NCBI GenBank assembly: GCA_041598875.1
Contig: JBFHXP010000011.1
Span: 1-40,288 of the forward strand
Source: JAKITW01 sp041598875
GTDB lineage: Bacteria > Desulfobacterota > Desulfobulbia > Desulfobulbales > BM004
Reading direction: 5' to 3'
DNA length: 40,288 bases
Part shown: positions 30,603-39,115 of the stretch, piece by piece
Numbering within the stretch: the stretch's first letter is position 1
Layout: the number at the start of each line of letters is the position of its first letter
Made by a program: the position numbers and the translations under genes
Notes under the pieces: generated by a model
What the model was told of the DNA's origin: nothing
The model's database searches: none
The model's input: only the letters and a program-made list of their open reading frames with translations

Positions 30603-31345
30603 GTCTGTCCGGAAAGGTAGCACTGGTCACCGGGGGCGGTCGCGGCATTGGACGGGCGGTCAGTCTCCGCCTGGCCGAGATGGGCGCTATGGTGCTGGTC
30701 AACTACGTGAGTGGCGCCGATGCGGCCAACCAGACCGTTGCCGAGATAAAGGAAGCTGGTGGCGACGCCCGGACGATCCGGTTTGACGTTGCTGTTTCCA
30801 GTGAAGTCCAGGATGCGTTCAAGCAGATAGTCTCGGAGTTCGGCCGGGTCGATGTTCTGGTGAGCAACGCGGGAATCACCCGCGACGGACTGCTTGCCAC
30901 CATGGCCGAGGATTCCTGGGACGCGGTGATGGATACCAATCTCAAAGGTTCTTTCAACTGCATCAAGGCGGCATGCCGGCCGATGATGAAGAAACGGTGG
31001 GGCCGGATTATAGTTATCAGCTCGGTAATTGGTTTTTCCGGCAATGCCGGCCAGGCCAACTATGCGGCTGCCAAGGCCGGCCTGATCGGCCTGGTCCGGT
31101 CCATGGCCCGTGAGCTTGCCTCCCGGGGTATTACCGTTAACTGCGTGGCTCCAGGGTATATTGATACCGATATGACCAGCGAACTTCCGGATGCGGTCAA
31201 AGACTCCATCCTTGCCGGGATTCCTCTGGGAGTGCTGGGAGAGGCCCGGGATGTTGCCGGCGCGGTCGGCTTTCTCGCCACAGAGGACGCCCGTTATGTA
31301 ACCGGGCAGACCCTCCACGTAAATGGCGGGATGTATATGGGATAG
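30599..31345 (+). CDS. fabG: 3-oxoacyl-ACP reductase FabG
   Basis: A 248-residue short-chain dehydrogenase. The cofactor motif VTGGGRGIGRAVSLRL, NAGITRDGLLATM, Ser in ISSVIGFSGNAGQ, and the YxxxK pair (NYAAAKAGL) are intact, and the C-terminus GQTLHVNGGMYMG is typical of FabG. It reduces 3-oxoacyl-ACP with NADPH in elongation. Its start codon overlaps the etfA stop. Confidence 0.95.
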   Translation: MSLSGKVALVTGGGRGIGRAVSLRLAEMGAMVLVNYVSGADAANQTVAEIKEAGGDARTIRFDVAVSSEVQDAFKQIVSEFGRVDVLVSNAGITRDGLLATMAEDSWDAVMDTNLKGSFNCIKAACRPMMKKRWGRIIVISSVIGFSGNAGQANYAAAKAGLIGLVRSMARELASRGITVNCVAPGYIDTDMTSELPDAVKDSILAGIPLGVLGEARDVAGAVGFLATEDARYVTGQTLHVNGGMYMG

Positions 31346-31505
31346 GTTTTCCCTTCAGGATGTGAAAAGAGGTAATTCAAGGATATGGTGTCTGCGGAGA
31401 TTTTTTCCGGCAGGCATCAGAAGGTGCACCAAAAAAATAGTTTGAAAACCCACGGCGATTTATTAAAACAGAAAAAAGATCGCCAATAAGTCAAGGAGAA
31501 CGAAG

Positions 31506-31733
31506 ATGTCGGCAGAAGAGAAAGTAATTGAAATTATTGTTGAACAGTTGAATGTTGATCGCGACAAGGTTACTCCTGACGCATCGTTTGTCGATGATCT
31601 GGGTGCTGATTCACTTGATCTCGTAGAGTTGATCATGGCCATGGAAGAGGCCTTTGAGATTGAGATTCCGGATGAGGTTGCGGAAAAAATCACCACCGTT
31701 AAAGATGCTATCGAGCATGTAAAGTCAGTCTGA
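31506..31733 (+). CDS. acpP: Acyl carrier protein
   Basis: A 75-residue acidic ACP. The phosphopantetheine site is Ser36 in DLGADSLDLVELIMAMEE, and the protein ends with the usual IEIPDEVAEKITTVKDAI segment. AAGGAG precedes the ATG. The 160-bp upstream spacer contains an A-rich region and a small inverted repeat, GGCGAT/ATCGCC (near 31454 and 31484). A dedicated promoter would be usual for acpP but none stands out. Confidence 0.98.
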   Translation: MSAEEKVIEIIVEQLNVDRDKVTPDASFVDDLGADSLDLVELIMAMEEAFEIEIPDEVAEKITTVKDAIEHVKSV

Positions 31734-31797
31734 TACGAAATCAGGCGCTGCCGGTCATCAAGGATTCCGGCGGCTCTGGCGCCGGATGTTTCTGCAT

Positions 31798-31828
31798 GGT
31801 GGGGGGAGGCCCCCACCTGCTTTTATTT
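31798..31828 (+). terminator. GC-rich hairpin after acpP (terminator or attenuator candidate)
   Basis: GGTGGGGG-gagg-CCCCCACC forms a perfect 8-bp stem with a four-base loop (31798-31817), followed by TGCTTTTATTT. The U-run is short and interrupted, so termination may be partial, letting acpP be made in excess over fabF. The 252-bp acpP-fabF gap shows no other feature except a Shine-Dalgarno-like AAGGAG just before fabF. Confidence 0.5.
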
Positions 31829-31985
31829 CAGGGTAGTACCCGGTGACTGGAGGGCGGCTTCCAGGCCCGGCCGGACCATGGGGTAAAGCGTGTGCCGAGA
31901 CCGGGCCGTGGCTCAGGCCGGGGTCTCTCTGGGTTGAGCGCGGAGAATCAGGCAAGAGAAAAACAAGACAAGGAGTGGCGAGGGC

Positions 31986-33227
31986 ATGAGAAGAGTTGTG
32001 GCGACAGGTGCCGGGTTGGTTACTCCACTTGGGACCGGGCTTGAAAAGACGTGGCAGAATCTGATTGCCGGGGTCAGCGGTATTGGCCCGATCACAAAAT
32101 TTGATGCCAGCGGCTATGATGTTCGGATCGCGGCCGAGGTCCGGGACTTCGACCCGGAGGAGTTTCTCGACAAGAAGCTCGCCAAGCACCTTGATCCCTT
32201 TGTCCAGTATGCGATGGTCTCGGCGCAGATGGCCCTCGCCCATTCGGGCCTGGTCATTGACAAGACCAACGCCGACCGGGTGGCGGTGGTCACCGGTAAC
32301 GGGATCGGGGGGTTGTCCACCATTGAACACTACCATAATGTGGTTCTCGAACGCGGTCCCCGTCGGGTGACGCCCTTTTTCATCCCCATGGTCATTTCCA
32401 ATCTGAGCGCCGGCCAGATTTCCATACAGTCCGGGGCCAGGGGGCCGAATCTGTCAATGACCACCGCCTGTGCCGCAGGCACCCATGCCGTGGGCGAGGC
32501 CTTCAGGATGATCAGGCAGGGCCTCTGCGACGCGGCGATTACCGGCGGCAGCGAGTCCACTGTCTGCTCTCTTGCGGTGGCCGGATTCAATGCGATGAAG
32601 GCCTTGTCCCGCAATAATGACAACCCCCGCGGGGCATCGCGCCCCTTTGATCGCGACCGTGACGGCTTTATTATTGCCGAGGGTGGCGGGATGCTGGTGC
32701 TTGAGGAACTCGAGAGCGCCCAGGCCCGCGGCGCTGTTATACTTGCCGAGGTTGTCGGCTACGGCCTTACCGGTGACGCCTATCATATGGCCGCTCCTCC
32801 CGAAGATGGTGAAGGGGCGGTGCGCTGCATGAAAATGGCCCTGGCCGATGCGGGGATGGTTCCCGGGGATATCGATTACCTCAACGCCCACGGCACCTCG
32901 ACTCCCCTCAACGATGTTACCGAGACCAGGGCGATCAAGACGGTCTTTCAGGATCATGCCTATACGCTTGCGATCAGTTCCACCAAGTCGATGACCGGGC
33001 ACATGCTCGGCGGCGCCGGCGGCATCGAGTCGGTTTTCACGGCCCTTGCTCTCCATCACCAGATTGCGCCGCCCACCATCAATCTTGAGAATCCCGATCC
33101 AGAGTGCGATCTTGATTACGTACCCAATCAGGCCCGCAAGATGACCATGCGCGCTGCGATGTCCAATTCCTTCGGGTTTGGCGGGACCAACGCGGTGCTG
33201 GTAATGAAGCGGTTTGCCGGCCAGTAG
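31986..33227 (+). CDS. fabF: Beta-ketoacyl-ACP synthase II
   Basis: A 413-residue FabF, the elongating condensing enzyme. The catalytic residues are Cys162 (MTTACAAGTHAVGEAF), His302 (NAHGTSTPLND) and His339 (STKSMTGHMLGGAGG). The N-terminus RRVVATGAGLVTPLG and C-terminus MSNSFGFGGTNAVLVMKRF are standard. An AAGGAG site precedes the ATG. rpiB follows after 27 bases, the link seen in many Desulfobacterota. Confidence 0.98.
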   Translation: MRRVVATGAGLVTPLGTGLEKTWQNLIAGVSGIGPITKFDASGYDVRIAAEVRDFDPEEFLDKKLAKHLDPFVQYAMVSAQMALAHSGLVIDKTNADRVAVVTGNGIGGLSTIEHYHNVVLERGPRRVTPFFIPMVISNLSAGQISIQSGARGPNLSMTTACAAGTHAVGEAFRMIRQGLCDAAITGGSESTVCSLAVAGFNAMKALSRNNDNPRGASRPFDRDRDGFIIAEGGGMLVLEELESAQARGAVILAEVVGYGLTGDAYHMAAPPEDGEGAVRCMKMALADAGMVPGDIDYLNAHGTSTPLNDVTETRAIKTVFQDHAYTLAISSTKSMTGHMLGGAGGIESVFTALALHHQIAPPTINLENPDPECDLDYVPNQARKMTMRAAMSNSFGFGGTNAVLVMKRFAGQ

Positions 33228-33254
33228 GGCAGTTTAATCCACGGAGAAGGTGTC

Positions 33255-33677
33255 ATGATAATCAGTGTTGGCTGCGACCACGGGGGATTGGATCTCAAGG
33301 AGACGGTTGTTGCTGTTATCAAAGATCTGGGCCATACGGTTGATAACCATGGATGCGATACCCCGGATTCGGTGGATTACCCCGATTTTGCGAGATCGGT
33401 ATGCGCCGCGGTGGAAAGTGGAAAGTCAGACCGGGGAATTCTCATCTGCGGCACCGGGATCGGAATGTCCATGGCTGCCAACCGCAGCCGGGCGATCCGG
33501 GCCGCCCTGTGTCATGAGGAGTTCACCGCCCGGATGAGTCGTGAACATAACGATGCCAATGTCCTCTGCCTTGGCGCCCGGGTGGTTGGGGCAGGCATCG
33601 CGGCGGCGATGGTCCGGGCCTGGCTGACAACCGAATTTTCCGGTGGCAGGCACCAGCTCCGCATAGATAAGTTCTGA
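33255..33677 (+). CDS. rpiB: Ribose-5-phosphate isomerase B
   Basis: A 140-residue RpiB that interconverts ribose-5-phosphate and ribulose-5-phosphate. The N-terminal GCDHGGLDLKE, the YPDFA segment, and the active-site loop GILICGTGIGMSMAANR with its Cys are present, as is SREHNDANVLCLGARVVG. The length is normal. It lies between fabF and glyA. Confidence 0.96.
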   Translation: MIISVGCDHGGLDLKETVVAVIKDLGHTVDNHGCDTPDSVDYPDFARSVCAAVESGKSDRGILICGTGIGMSMAANRSRAIRAALCHEEFTARMSREHNDANVLCLGARVVGAGIAAAMVRAWLTTEFSGGRHQLRIDKF

Positions 33678-33802
33678 TGGCGTCGTAAAAAGTCTGATCT
33701 ACTGCGTTGTATCAATTTTTCAGCCACTCGGCATACTACATGTATGGCCTCGCACCTGAAAAATCACTACGCCTTGTATATCAAACTTTTTACATAGCCA
33801 TC
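33676..33802. repeat. 127-bp imperfect hairpin repeat upstream of glyA
   Basis: The left arm (33676-33723, beginning GATGGCGTCGTAAAAAGTC) pairs with the right arm (33756-33802, ending CTTTTTACATAGCCATC) over about 47 bases with scattered mismatches. The centre adds CATAC/GTATG around five bases (33732-33746). A further inverted copy of the end motif, GACTTTTTACGAGAG, lies at 33807-33821. The left arm begins within the last codons of rpiB. Only one full copy is present, with a fragment at 21860-21886. It looks like a non-autonomous palindromic element. A 5' transcript through it would fold strongly. Confidence 0.75.
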
Positions 33803-33853
33803 GCATGACTTTTTACGAGAGTGTCAAGTTTTGATTATTTATAAAGGAATAAA

Positions 33854-35113
33854 ATGGTGTCCTATCTCGAAAAAACCGACCCTGATGTCCATCGCTTCAT
33901 CAAGGGCGAATATGAGCGGCAGGCAAATCAGCTGGAGCTGATTGCCTCGGAAAATATTGTCAGTGAGGCGGTGCTGGAGGCCCAGGGCTCGATATTTACC
34001 AACAAATATGCCGAGGGGTATCCGCACCGCAGGTATTATGGGGGCTGTGATTTTGCCGATGAGGTGGAGTCCATCGCCATTTCCCGGGCCCTGAAGATCT
34101 TTGGGGCGGAATATGCCAATGTACAGCCCCACTCCGGCAGCCAGGCCAATATGGCCGTCTATTTTTCCGTACTCTCCCCCGGTGATACCATCCTCGGCAT
34201 GGATCTTGCCCATGGCGGCCATCTCACCCACGGCAGTTCTGTTAATTTTTCCGGCCAGTTCTATACTATAGTCTCCTACGGGGTCGACCGGAAGACGGAA
34301 CGAATCGACATGGACGAGGTCGAGCGGCTGGCCGTGGCGCACAAGCCGAAATTGATCGTCGCCGGTGCCAGCGCCTATCCCCGGGTTATCGATTTCGCGG
34401 GATTCCGGCGGATAGCCGATAAGGTCGGCGCCCTTTTCATGGTCGATATGGCCCACATCGCCGGACTTGTTGCCGCTGGCGCCCATCCTTCGCCGGTGCC
34501 CCATGCTGACTTTGTCACCACCACCACCCACAAGACCCTGCGCGGGCCCCGTGGCGGCATGATCCTCGCCCGCGAGGAGTTTGGCAAGAAACTGGACAGC
34601 AAGATTTTCCCAGGGATTCAGGGCGGGCCGCTGGTCCATGTTATCGCTGCCAAGGCGGTGAGTTTCCGGGAGGCGATGACCCCTGAGTATCATCAGTACC
34701 AGCATCAGGTGGTGAAAAATGCCCAGGCCCTGGCGGCAAAGCTCTCCGGGTTTGGTTTTCGCCTGGTTTCCGGCGGCACGGACAATCATCTCCTGCTGGT
34801 CGACCTGGCTGATAAGAGTATTACTGGCAAGGAGGCCGAAGAGGTGCTCGAGGATGCCGGTCTTACGGTCAATAAAAACGCCATTCCCTTTGACACCCAG
34901 AGCCGGTTTGTAACCGGCGGCATCCGCATCGGCACTCCGGCGGTTACCACCAGGGGCCTTAAAGAGGCGGAAATGGAACAGATCGGGGCCTGGATTGACC
35001 GTGCCCTCACCCATCGGGGAAACAAGAGTGAGCTCGGGCGGATCCGGCTCGAGGTCCGCGACCTCTGCGGTCGTTATCCCCTCTATCCAGGTCTTTTTTC
35101 CGATGAAGAGTAA
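33854..35113 (+). CDS. glyA: Serine hydroxymethyltransferase
   Basis: A 419-residue PLP enzyme that interconverts serine and glycine and supplies one-carbon units on tetrahydrofolate. The N-terminus QLELIASENIVSEAVLEAQG, YAEGYPHRRYYGGCDFAD, the HSGSQAN loop, and the PLP lysine Lys227 in TTTTHKTLRGPRGGM are all intact. AAAGGA precedes the ATG. A long hairpin repeat occupies the region upstream of it. Confidence 0.98.
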   Translation: MVSYLEKTDPDVHRFIKGEYERQANQLELIASENIVSEAVLEAQGSIFTNKYAEGYPHRRYYGGCDFADEVESIAISRALKIFGAEYANVQPHSGSQANMAVYFSVLSPGDTILGMDLAHGGHLTHGSSVNFSGQFYTIVSYGVDRKTERIDMDEVERLAVAHKPKLIVAGASAYPRVIDFAGFRRIADKVGALFMVDMAHIAGLVAAGAHPSPVPHADFVTTTTHKTLRGPRGGMILAREEFGKKLDSKIFPGIQGGPLVHVIAAKAVSFREAMTPEYHQYQHQVVKNAQALAAKLSGFGFRLVSGGTDNHLLLVDLADKSITGKEAEEVLEDAGLTVNKNAIPFDTQSRFVTGGIRIGTPAVTTRGLKEAEMEQIGAWIDRALTHRGNKSELGRIRLEVRDLCGRYPLYPGLFSDEE

Positions 35114-35146
35114 TCCTGGCACGTGGCTCCCGGTCCCGGCATAAAG

Positions 35147-35599
35147 ATGGATAGTGCAACGCGCCCGTCATGGGAGGAATATTTTCTCGGTATCACCGAT
35201 CTGGTGGCCCAGCGGGCGACATGTCTGCGGCGCAAGGTCGGGGCGATAATTGTCCGCGACAAGCGGATTATTACCACCGGATATAACGGAGTTCCCAGCG
35301 AGATCCGCCACTGTGCCGAGGTCGGCTGTCTGCGCGAGAAGATGGGTGTTCCCTCGGGAACTCGCCATGAGCTGTGCCGGGGGCTTCACGCCGAGCAGAA
35401 CGCCATTATCCAGGGCGCCCTGCACGGTGTCTCCCTGGCCGGCGCCACCCTTTACTGCACGACCCAGCCTTGTTCCATCTGTTCCAAGATGTTGATAAAT
35501 TCGCGGATTGTGAGTATCTGTTACCGAGAGGGATATGATGATCCCCTGGCTATGGAGATGCTGGCCGAGGCGGGGGTCACCCTCACCCGCATCGGCTGA
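35147..35599 (+). CDS. dCMP deaminase / ComEB-type cytidine deaminase family protein
   Basis: A 150-residue zinc deaminase. The catalytic HAE motif (His81, GLHAEQNAI) and the zinc pair Cys109/Cys112 (QPCSICSKML) are complete. The start SWEEYFLGITDLVAQRATC and the RKVGAIIV and TGYNGVPSEIRHC blocks fit the dCMP deaminase group, which makes dUMP for thymidylate synthesis. A GTG at 35123 is an alternative start eight codons upstream; neither has a strong Shine-Dalgarno. Placement after glyA fits one-carbon and thymidylate metabolism. Confidence 0.92.
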   Translation: MDSATRPSWEEYFLGITDLVAQRATCLRRKVGAIIVRDKRIITTGYNGVPSEIRHCAEVGCLREKMGVPSGTRHELCRGLHAEQNAIIQGALHGVSLAGATLYCTTQPCSICSKMLINSRIVSICYREGYDDPLAMEMLAEAGVTLTRIG

Positions 35600-35604
35600 G
35601 ATCC

Positions 35605-35635
35605 GGCAGGAAGAGAGTTCCTGCCTGCTTTTTTT
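35605..35635 (+). terminator. Intrinsic terminator after the dCMP deaminase gene
   Basis: A perfect 8-bp stem GGCAGGAA-gagag-TTCCTGCC (35605-35625) is followed by TGC and seven T residues. It lies six bases past the deaminase stop and closes the fabF-to-deaminase transcript, so nrdR probably starts a new unit or depends on read-through. Confidence 0.85.
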
Positions 35636-35680
35636 CCATCAGAAACCGTGCGGTTTTCCCCTTATAACAGGCGGTTTGTC

Positions 35681-36139
35681 ATGAAATGCCCTTACTGCGG
35701 TTCCCTGGACAACAAGGTTGTCGATTCCCGGCTGAACAAGGAGTACACCATTACCCGGCGCCGACGTGCCTGTGAAGAGTGTAATCAGCGCTTCACCACC
35801 TACGAGCGTCTTGAGGTGATGATGCCGATGCTGGTGAAGAAGGACGGCCGGCGCGAGAGCTGGGACCGGCATAAACTGGTGGAGGGGTTGCAGAAGGCCT
35901 GTGAGAAAAGGCCGGTGAGCATGGCGGAAATCGATGCCTTTGTCGATGATCTGGAACGCCGGCTCCAGGATCTGGGGGAGCGTGAGGTCCCTACCAAACA
36001 GCTTGGTGAGTGGGTCATGGAAGGGCTCTCCCACCTGGATGAAGTTGCCTATGTCCGTTTTGCCTCGGTCTACCGCCAGTTCAAGGATTTAAATGAGTTC
36101 ATGTCCGAACTCAAGACCCTTCTTGCCACCAGGAAATAG
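35681..36139 (+). CDS. nrdR: Transcriptional repressor NrdR
   Basis: A 152-residue NrdR, the ATP/dATP-sensing repressor of ribonucleotide reductase genes. The zinc ribbon starts MKCPYCGSLDNKVVDSR and closes with CEECNQRFTTYER. The ATP-cone follows (MLVKKDGRRESWDRHKL, with REVPTKQLGEWVMEGL). The frame opens 11 codons earlier at 35648, but the family always begins with M-x-CP, so the ATG at 35681 is used. No obvious NrdR box pair was seen nearby. It is followed by ribD, a common pairing. Confidence 0.97.
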   Translation: MKCPYCGSLDNKVVDSRLNKEYTITRRRRACEECNQRFTTYERLEVMMPMLVKKDGRRESWDRHKLVEGLQKACEKRPVSMAEIDAFVDDLERRLQDLGEREVPTKQLGEWVMEGLSHLDEVAYVRFASVYRQFKDLNEFMSELKTLLATRK

Positions 36140-36141
36140 GT

Positions 36142-37257
36142 GTGCTCACCGATCGGCACTATATGGGCATGGCCCTCTGTGAAGCGCGTAAAGGGGAGGG
36201 GCGTACCTCGCCCAATCCTCCGGTGGGCGCGGTAGTTGTCAAGCAAGGCGCGGTGGTCGGCCGCGGGCATCACAAAAAAGCCGGCACCCCCCATGCTGAG
36301 ATTCATGCGTTGCTGGATGCGGGCGGACAGGCCCGGGGGGCGACCATCTATGTCACCCTGGAGCCGTGCAACCATACCGGCCGCACCCCGCCATGCACCG
36401 AGGCGTTGCTTGCCGCCGGAATCAGCCGGGTGGTGATCGGCTCCCTTGATCCCAATCCCAATGTCGCCGGTGGCGGCGCCGGATATCTTGCCTCAAAAGG
36501 GGTTGATGTGGAAAGCGGTATCCGGGAAACAGAATGCCGCGAGCTTATCCTCCCCTTTATAAAGCACAGCAGTACCGGCCGTCCCCTGGTGATTCTAAAG
36601 GCTGGAATCAGCCTTGACGGCAGGATTGCCGCTGGTTCCGGCCAGACAACCGCAGTTACCGGTGAGCGTTCCCGGCGCGAGGTGCACCGGATGCGCGACC
36701 GGGTCGACGCCATTCTGGTGGGCAGCAATACGGTGACGGTCGATGACCCCTCTCTTACCACCAGGTTGGCCCGTCCATCGCGGCCGACACGCGACCCCCT
36801 GCGGGTGGTGGTTGATACCACTCTCAAAATGCCGTTGTCCGCAAGAATGCTGTCCCGGGACTCGGCGGCAGAGACCTGGGTTTTCTGCGGGCCGGAGGCG
36901 GATTCGAAAAAGAGGACACTGCTTGAAAAGGCGGGCGCAAAGGTGATACCCGTCCCTCTTGCCGCAGGCGGGGTGGACCTGGCCTGTGTCCTTGGGGAAC
37001 TTGGCCGGGCTGGAATCTGTTCTCTGCTGGTGGAGGGTGGCGGCCGGGTCCACGGTGCGTTCCTGCAGGCCGGGCTTGCCGACAGCGTCTCGCTTTTTGT
37101 GGCCCCGATTTTTCTCGGTGATGCCGGGGTCCCGGTGGCATCGTTTGCAGCTATGGAGAAACATCTCCCGGAACTGAGGATGAAGATACACAAGACCCGT
37201 CGTCTCGGCGACGATCTCCTTATCCAGGGAATTATCAATCAGGCTTTGCTTAAGTAA
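36142..37257 (+). CDS. ribD: Bifunctional riboflavin biosynthesis deaminase/reductase RibD
   Basis: A 371-residue RibD. The N-terminal deaminase has zinc ligands in HAE (51-53) and C76/C85 (PCNHTGRTPPC). The C-terminal reductase starts near residue 148 (RPLVILKAGISLDGRIA) and holds GSNTVTVDDPSLTTR and LLVEGGGRVHGAF. It carries out the second and third steps of riboflavin synthesis. The start is GTG with AGGAAATAGG upstream, two bases after nrdR. The remaining rib genes are not in this window and no FMN riboswitch was seen. Confidence 0.96.
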   Translation: MLTDRHYMGMALCEARKGEGRTSPNPPVGAVVVKQGAVVGRGHHKKAGTPHAEIHALLDAGGQARGATIYVTLEPCNHTGRTPPCTEALLAAGISRVVIGSLDPNPNVAGGGAGYLASKGVDVESGIRETECRELILPFIKHSSTGRPLVILKAGISLDGRIAAGSGQTTAVTGERSRREVHRMRDRVDAILVGSNTVTVDDPSLTTRLARPSRPTRDPLRVVVDTTLKMPLSARMLSRDSAAETWVFCGPEADSKKRTLLEKAGAKVIPVPLAAGGVDLACVLGELGRAGICSLLVEGGGRVHGAFLQAGLADSVSLFVAPIFLGDAGVPVASFAAMEKHLPELRMKIHKTRRLGDDLLIQGIINQALLK

Positions 37258-37271
37258 AAGGATGAACAGCC

Positions 37272-38966
37272 ATGAGTCAGGACGAGAGTGTCGGTCCCGT
37301 ACATTTTATCCGCAAAATTATTAATGAGGATCTTCGCCTCGGCAAGAATGAAGGCCGGGTTGTGACCCGTTTTCCCCCTGAGCCCAACGGCTATCTTCAT
37401 ATCGGCCACGCCAAATCCATCTGCCTGAATTTCGGCCTGGCCGCTGATTATAAGGGGCGCTGCCATCTGCGTTTTGATGATACCAACCCGATCAAGGAAG
37501 AGATCGAGTATATTGATTCCATTATGGAGGATGTCCGCTGGCTGGGCTTTGACTGGGGCGATAACCTCTATTATGCCTCTGATTATTTTGAAAAACTCTA
37601 CGAGTACGCGGTGAATCTCATCACCATCGGCAAGGCCTATGTCTGCAGTCAGAGCGCCGAGGAGATCAGAATCAGTCGGGGAACCCTGACCGAGGCGGGC
37701 ACGGAAAGCCCTTTTCGCGATCGGAGCGTGGAGGAAAATCTTGATCTCTTTGCCCGGATGCGGGCCGGTGAGTTCAGCGAAGGCACCCATGTGCTGCGGG
37801 CCAGGATCGATATGGCGTCGGGTAATATGAATATGCGCGACCCGGTGATTTACCGGATCATGAAAACCGATCACCATCGGACCGGTGACGCCTGGTGCAT
37901 CTATCCCATGTATGATTATGCCCACCCGCTGTCCGATTCCATCGAGGATATCACCCACTCCATCTGCACCCTGGAGTTTGCCGACCACCGGCCGCTTTAT
38001 GACTGGCTTCTTGATACGCTGGAACTGGCGAGCCATCCCCAGCAGATCGAGTTTGCCCGCCTTAATCTCACCTATACAATGATGAGCAAGCGCAAACTTC
38101 TTCTCTTGGTCAACCAAGGCCATGTCAGCGGCTGGGATGATCCGAGGATGCCGACCATCTCCGGATTGCGCCGTCGGGGCTATACCCCGGAGGCGATCCG
38201 TGATTTCTGCGAGCGGATCGGGGTGGCCAAGGCAGACAGCATGGTAGACATGGCCCTTCTCGAGCACTGCCTGCGCGAGGATCTTAACCGGCGCGCCCCC
38301 CGGGTGATGGCGGTTCTGCGGCCGCTCAAGGTGGTGATTGAGAACTATCCCGAGGGCCGGGTTGAGGAGATGGCGGCAATCAATAATCCCGAGAACCCGG
38401 CGGCAGGCTCACGCGCGGTGCCGTTTTCCAGGGAGCTCTATATTGAGCGGGATGATTTCATGGAGGAGCCGCCAAAGAAGTTTTTCCGGCTTTCACCCGG
38501 TCGCGAGGTGCGGCTCCGTTATGGTTATTTCATTACCTGCACCGGGGTGGTCAAGGATGAGGCCGGGGAGATCATTGAGCTGCGCGCCTCATATGATCCG
38601 CAAACCCGTGGCGGCAACGCCCCGGACGGCCGCAAGGTCAAGGCGACCATCCACTGGGTTTCGGCTGCCCATGGCGTGGCCGCCGAGGTCCGGCTCTATG
38701 ACCGCCTTTTCACTGTTGAAAATCCGGCCGGTGAAAAAGAAAAGGATTTTTCCGAACTGCTCAACCCGGATTCCCTGGAAATACTCACCGGCTGCATGGT
38801 CGAGCCTTCGCTTGACAGGGTTGAATCAGGGTTCTTTCAGTTTGAGCGGCTGGGTTATTTTTCCGTGGACAGCAGGGACAGCACCCCGCAGCGGCCGGTA
38901 TTCAACCGCAGTGTGACCCTGAAGGATGCCTGGGCAAAGATAGTGATGAAGGTGGAAAAGAAATAA
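37272..38966 (+). CDS. glnS: Glutaminyl-tRNA synthetase
   Basis: A 564-residue class I synthetase. The HIGH motif is in NGYLHIGHAKSICLNFGL, the KMSKS-equivalent is TYTMMSKRKLLLL, and the GlnRS-specific DDTNPIKEEIEYIDSI and GWDDPRMPTISGLRRRGY are present. The two C-terminal beta-barrel anticodon domains start near residue 340. This is GlnRS rather than GluRS, so Gln-tRNA is made directly. It lies 14 bases after ribD. Confidence 0.97.
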   Translation: MSQDESVGPVHFIRKIINEDLRLGKNEGRVVTRFPPEPNGYLHIGHAKSICLNFGLAADYKGRCHLRFDDTNPIKEEIEYIDSIMEDVRWLGFDWGDNLYYASDYFEKLYEYAVNLITIGKAYVCSQSAEEIRISRGTLTEAGTESPFRDRSVEENLDLFARMRAGEFSEGTHVLRARIDMASGNMNMRDPVIYRIMKTDHHRTGDAWCIYPMYDYAHPLSDSIEDITHSICTLEFADHRPLYDWLLDTLELASHPQQIEFARLNLTYTMMSKRKLLLLVNQGHVSGWDDPRMPTISGLRRRGYTPEAIRDFCERIGVAKADSMVDMALLEHCLREDLNRRAPRVMAVLRPLKVVIENYPEGRVEEMAAINNPENPAAGSRAVPFSRELYIERDDFMEEPPKKFFRLSPGREVRLRYGYFITCTGVVKDEAGEIIELRASYDPQTRGGNAPDGRKVKATIHWVSAAHGVAAEVRLYDRLFTVENPAGEKEKDFSELLNPDSLEILTGCMVEPSLDRVESGFFQFERLGYFSVDSRDSTPQRPVFNRSVTLKDAWAKIVMKVEKK

Positions 38967-39069
38967 CGGGTACTACCCCGTTTTTTCCGGATGTGCCCCC
39001 TTTCATTGTCCCTGACTGACAGGGAGGGGCGAAGCGGTTTTGCTCCACGGATTCTCCCGGAAAAGAACA

Positions 39070-39112
39070 GGAGCAGATGCGTCTGGTACGCTTCTGCTCC
39101 CGCTCTTTTTTT
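39070..39112 (+). terminator. Intrinsic, possibly bidirectional terminator between glnS and the PEP-CTERM gene
   Basis: GGAGCAGA (39070-39077) pairs perfectly with TCTGCTCC (39093-39100); four more base pairs extend the stem after one mismatch. A run of seven T residues follows on the plus strand. On the minus strand a weaker T-rich stretch follows, so it may also end the convergent exoprotein gene, whose stop codon is at 39116. Confidence 0.8.
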
Positions 39113-39115
39113 GGT

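Noticed and set aside
33839..35122. A 427-codon open frame antisense to glyA, and a similar 342-codon frame antisense to glnS (37239-38267)
   Set aside because: Both are codon-bias shadows of highly conserved sense genes and show no protein-family features.
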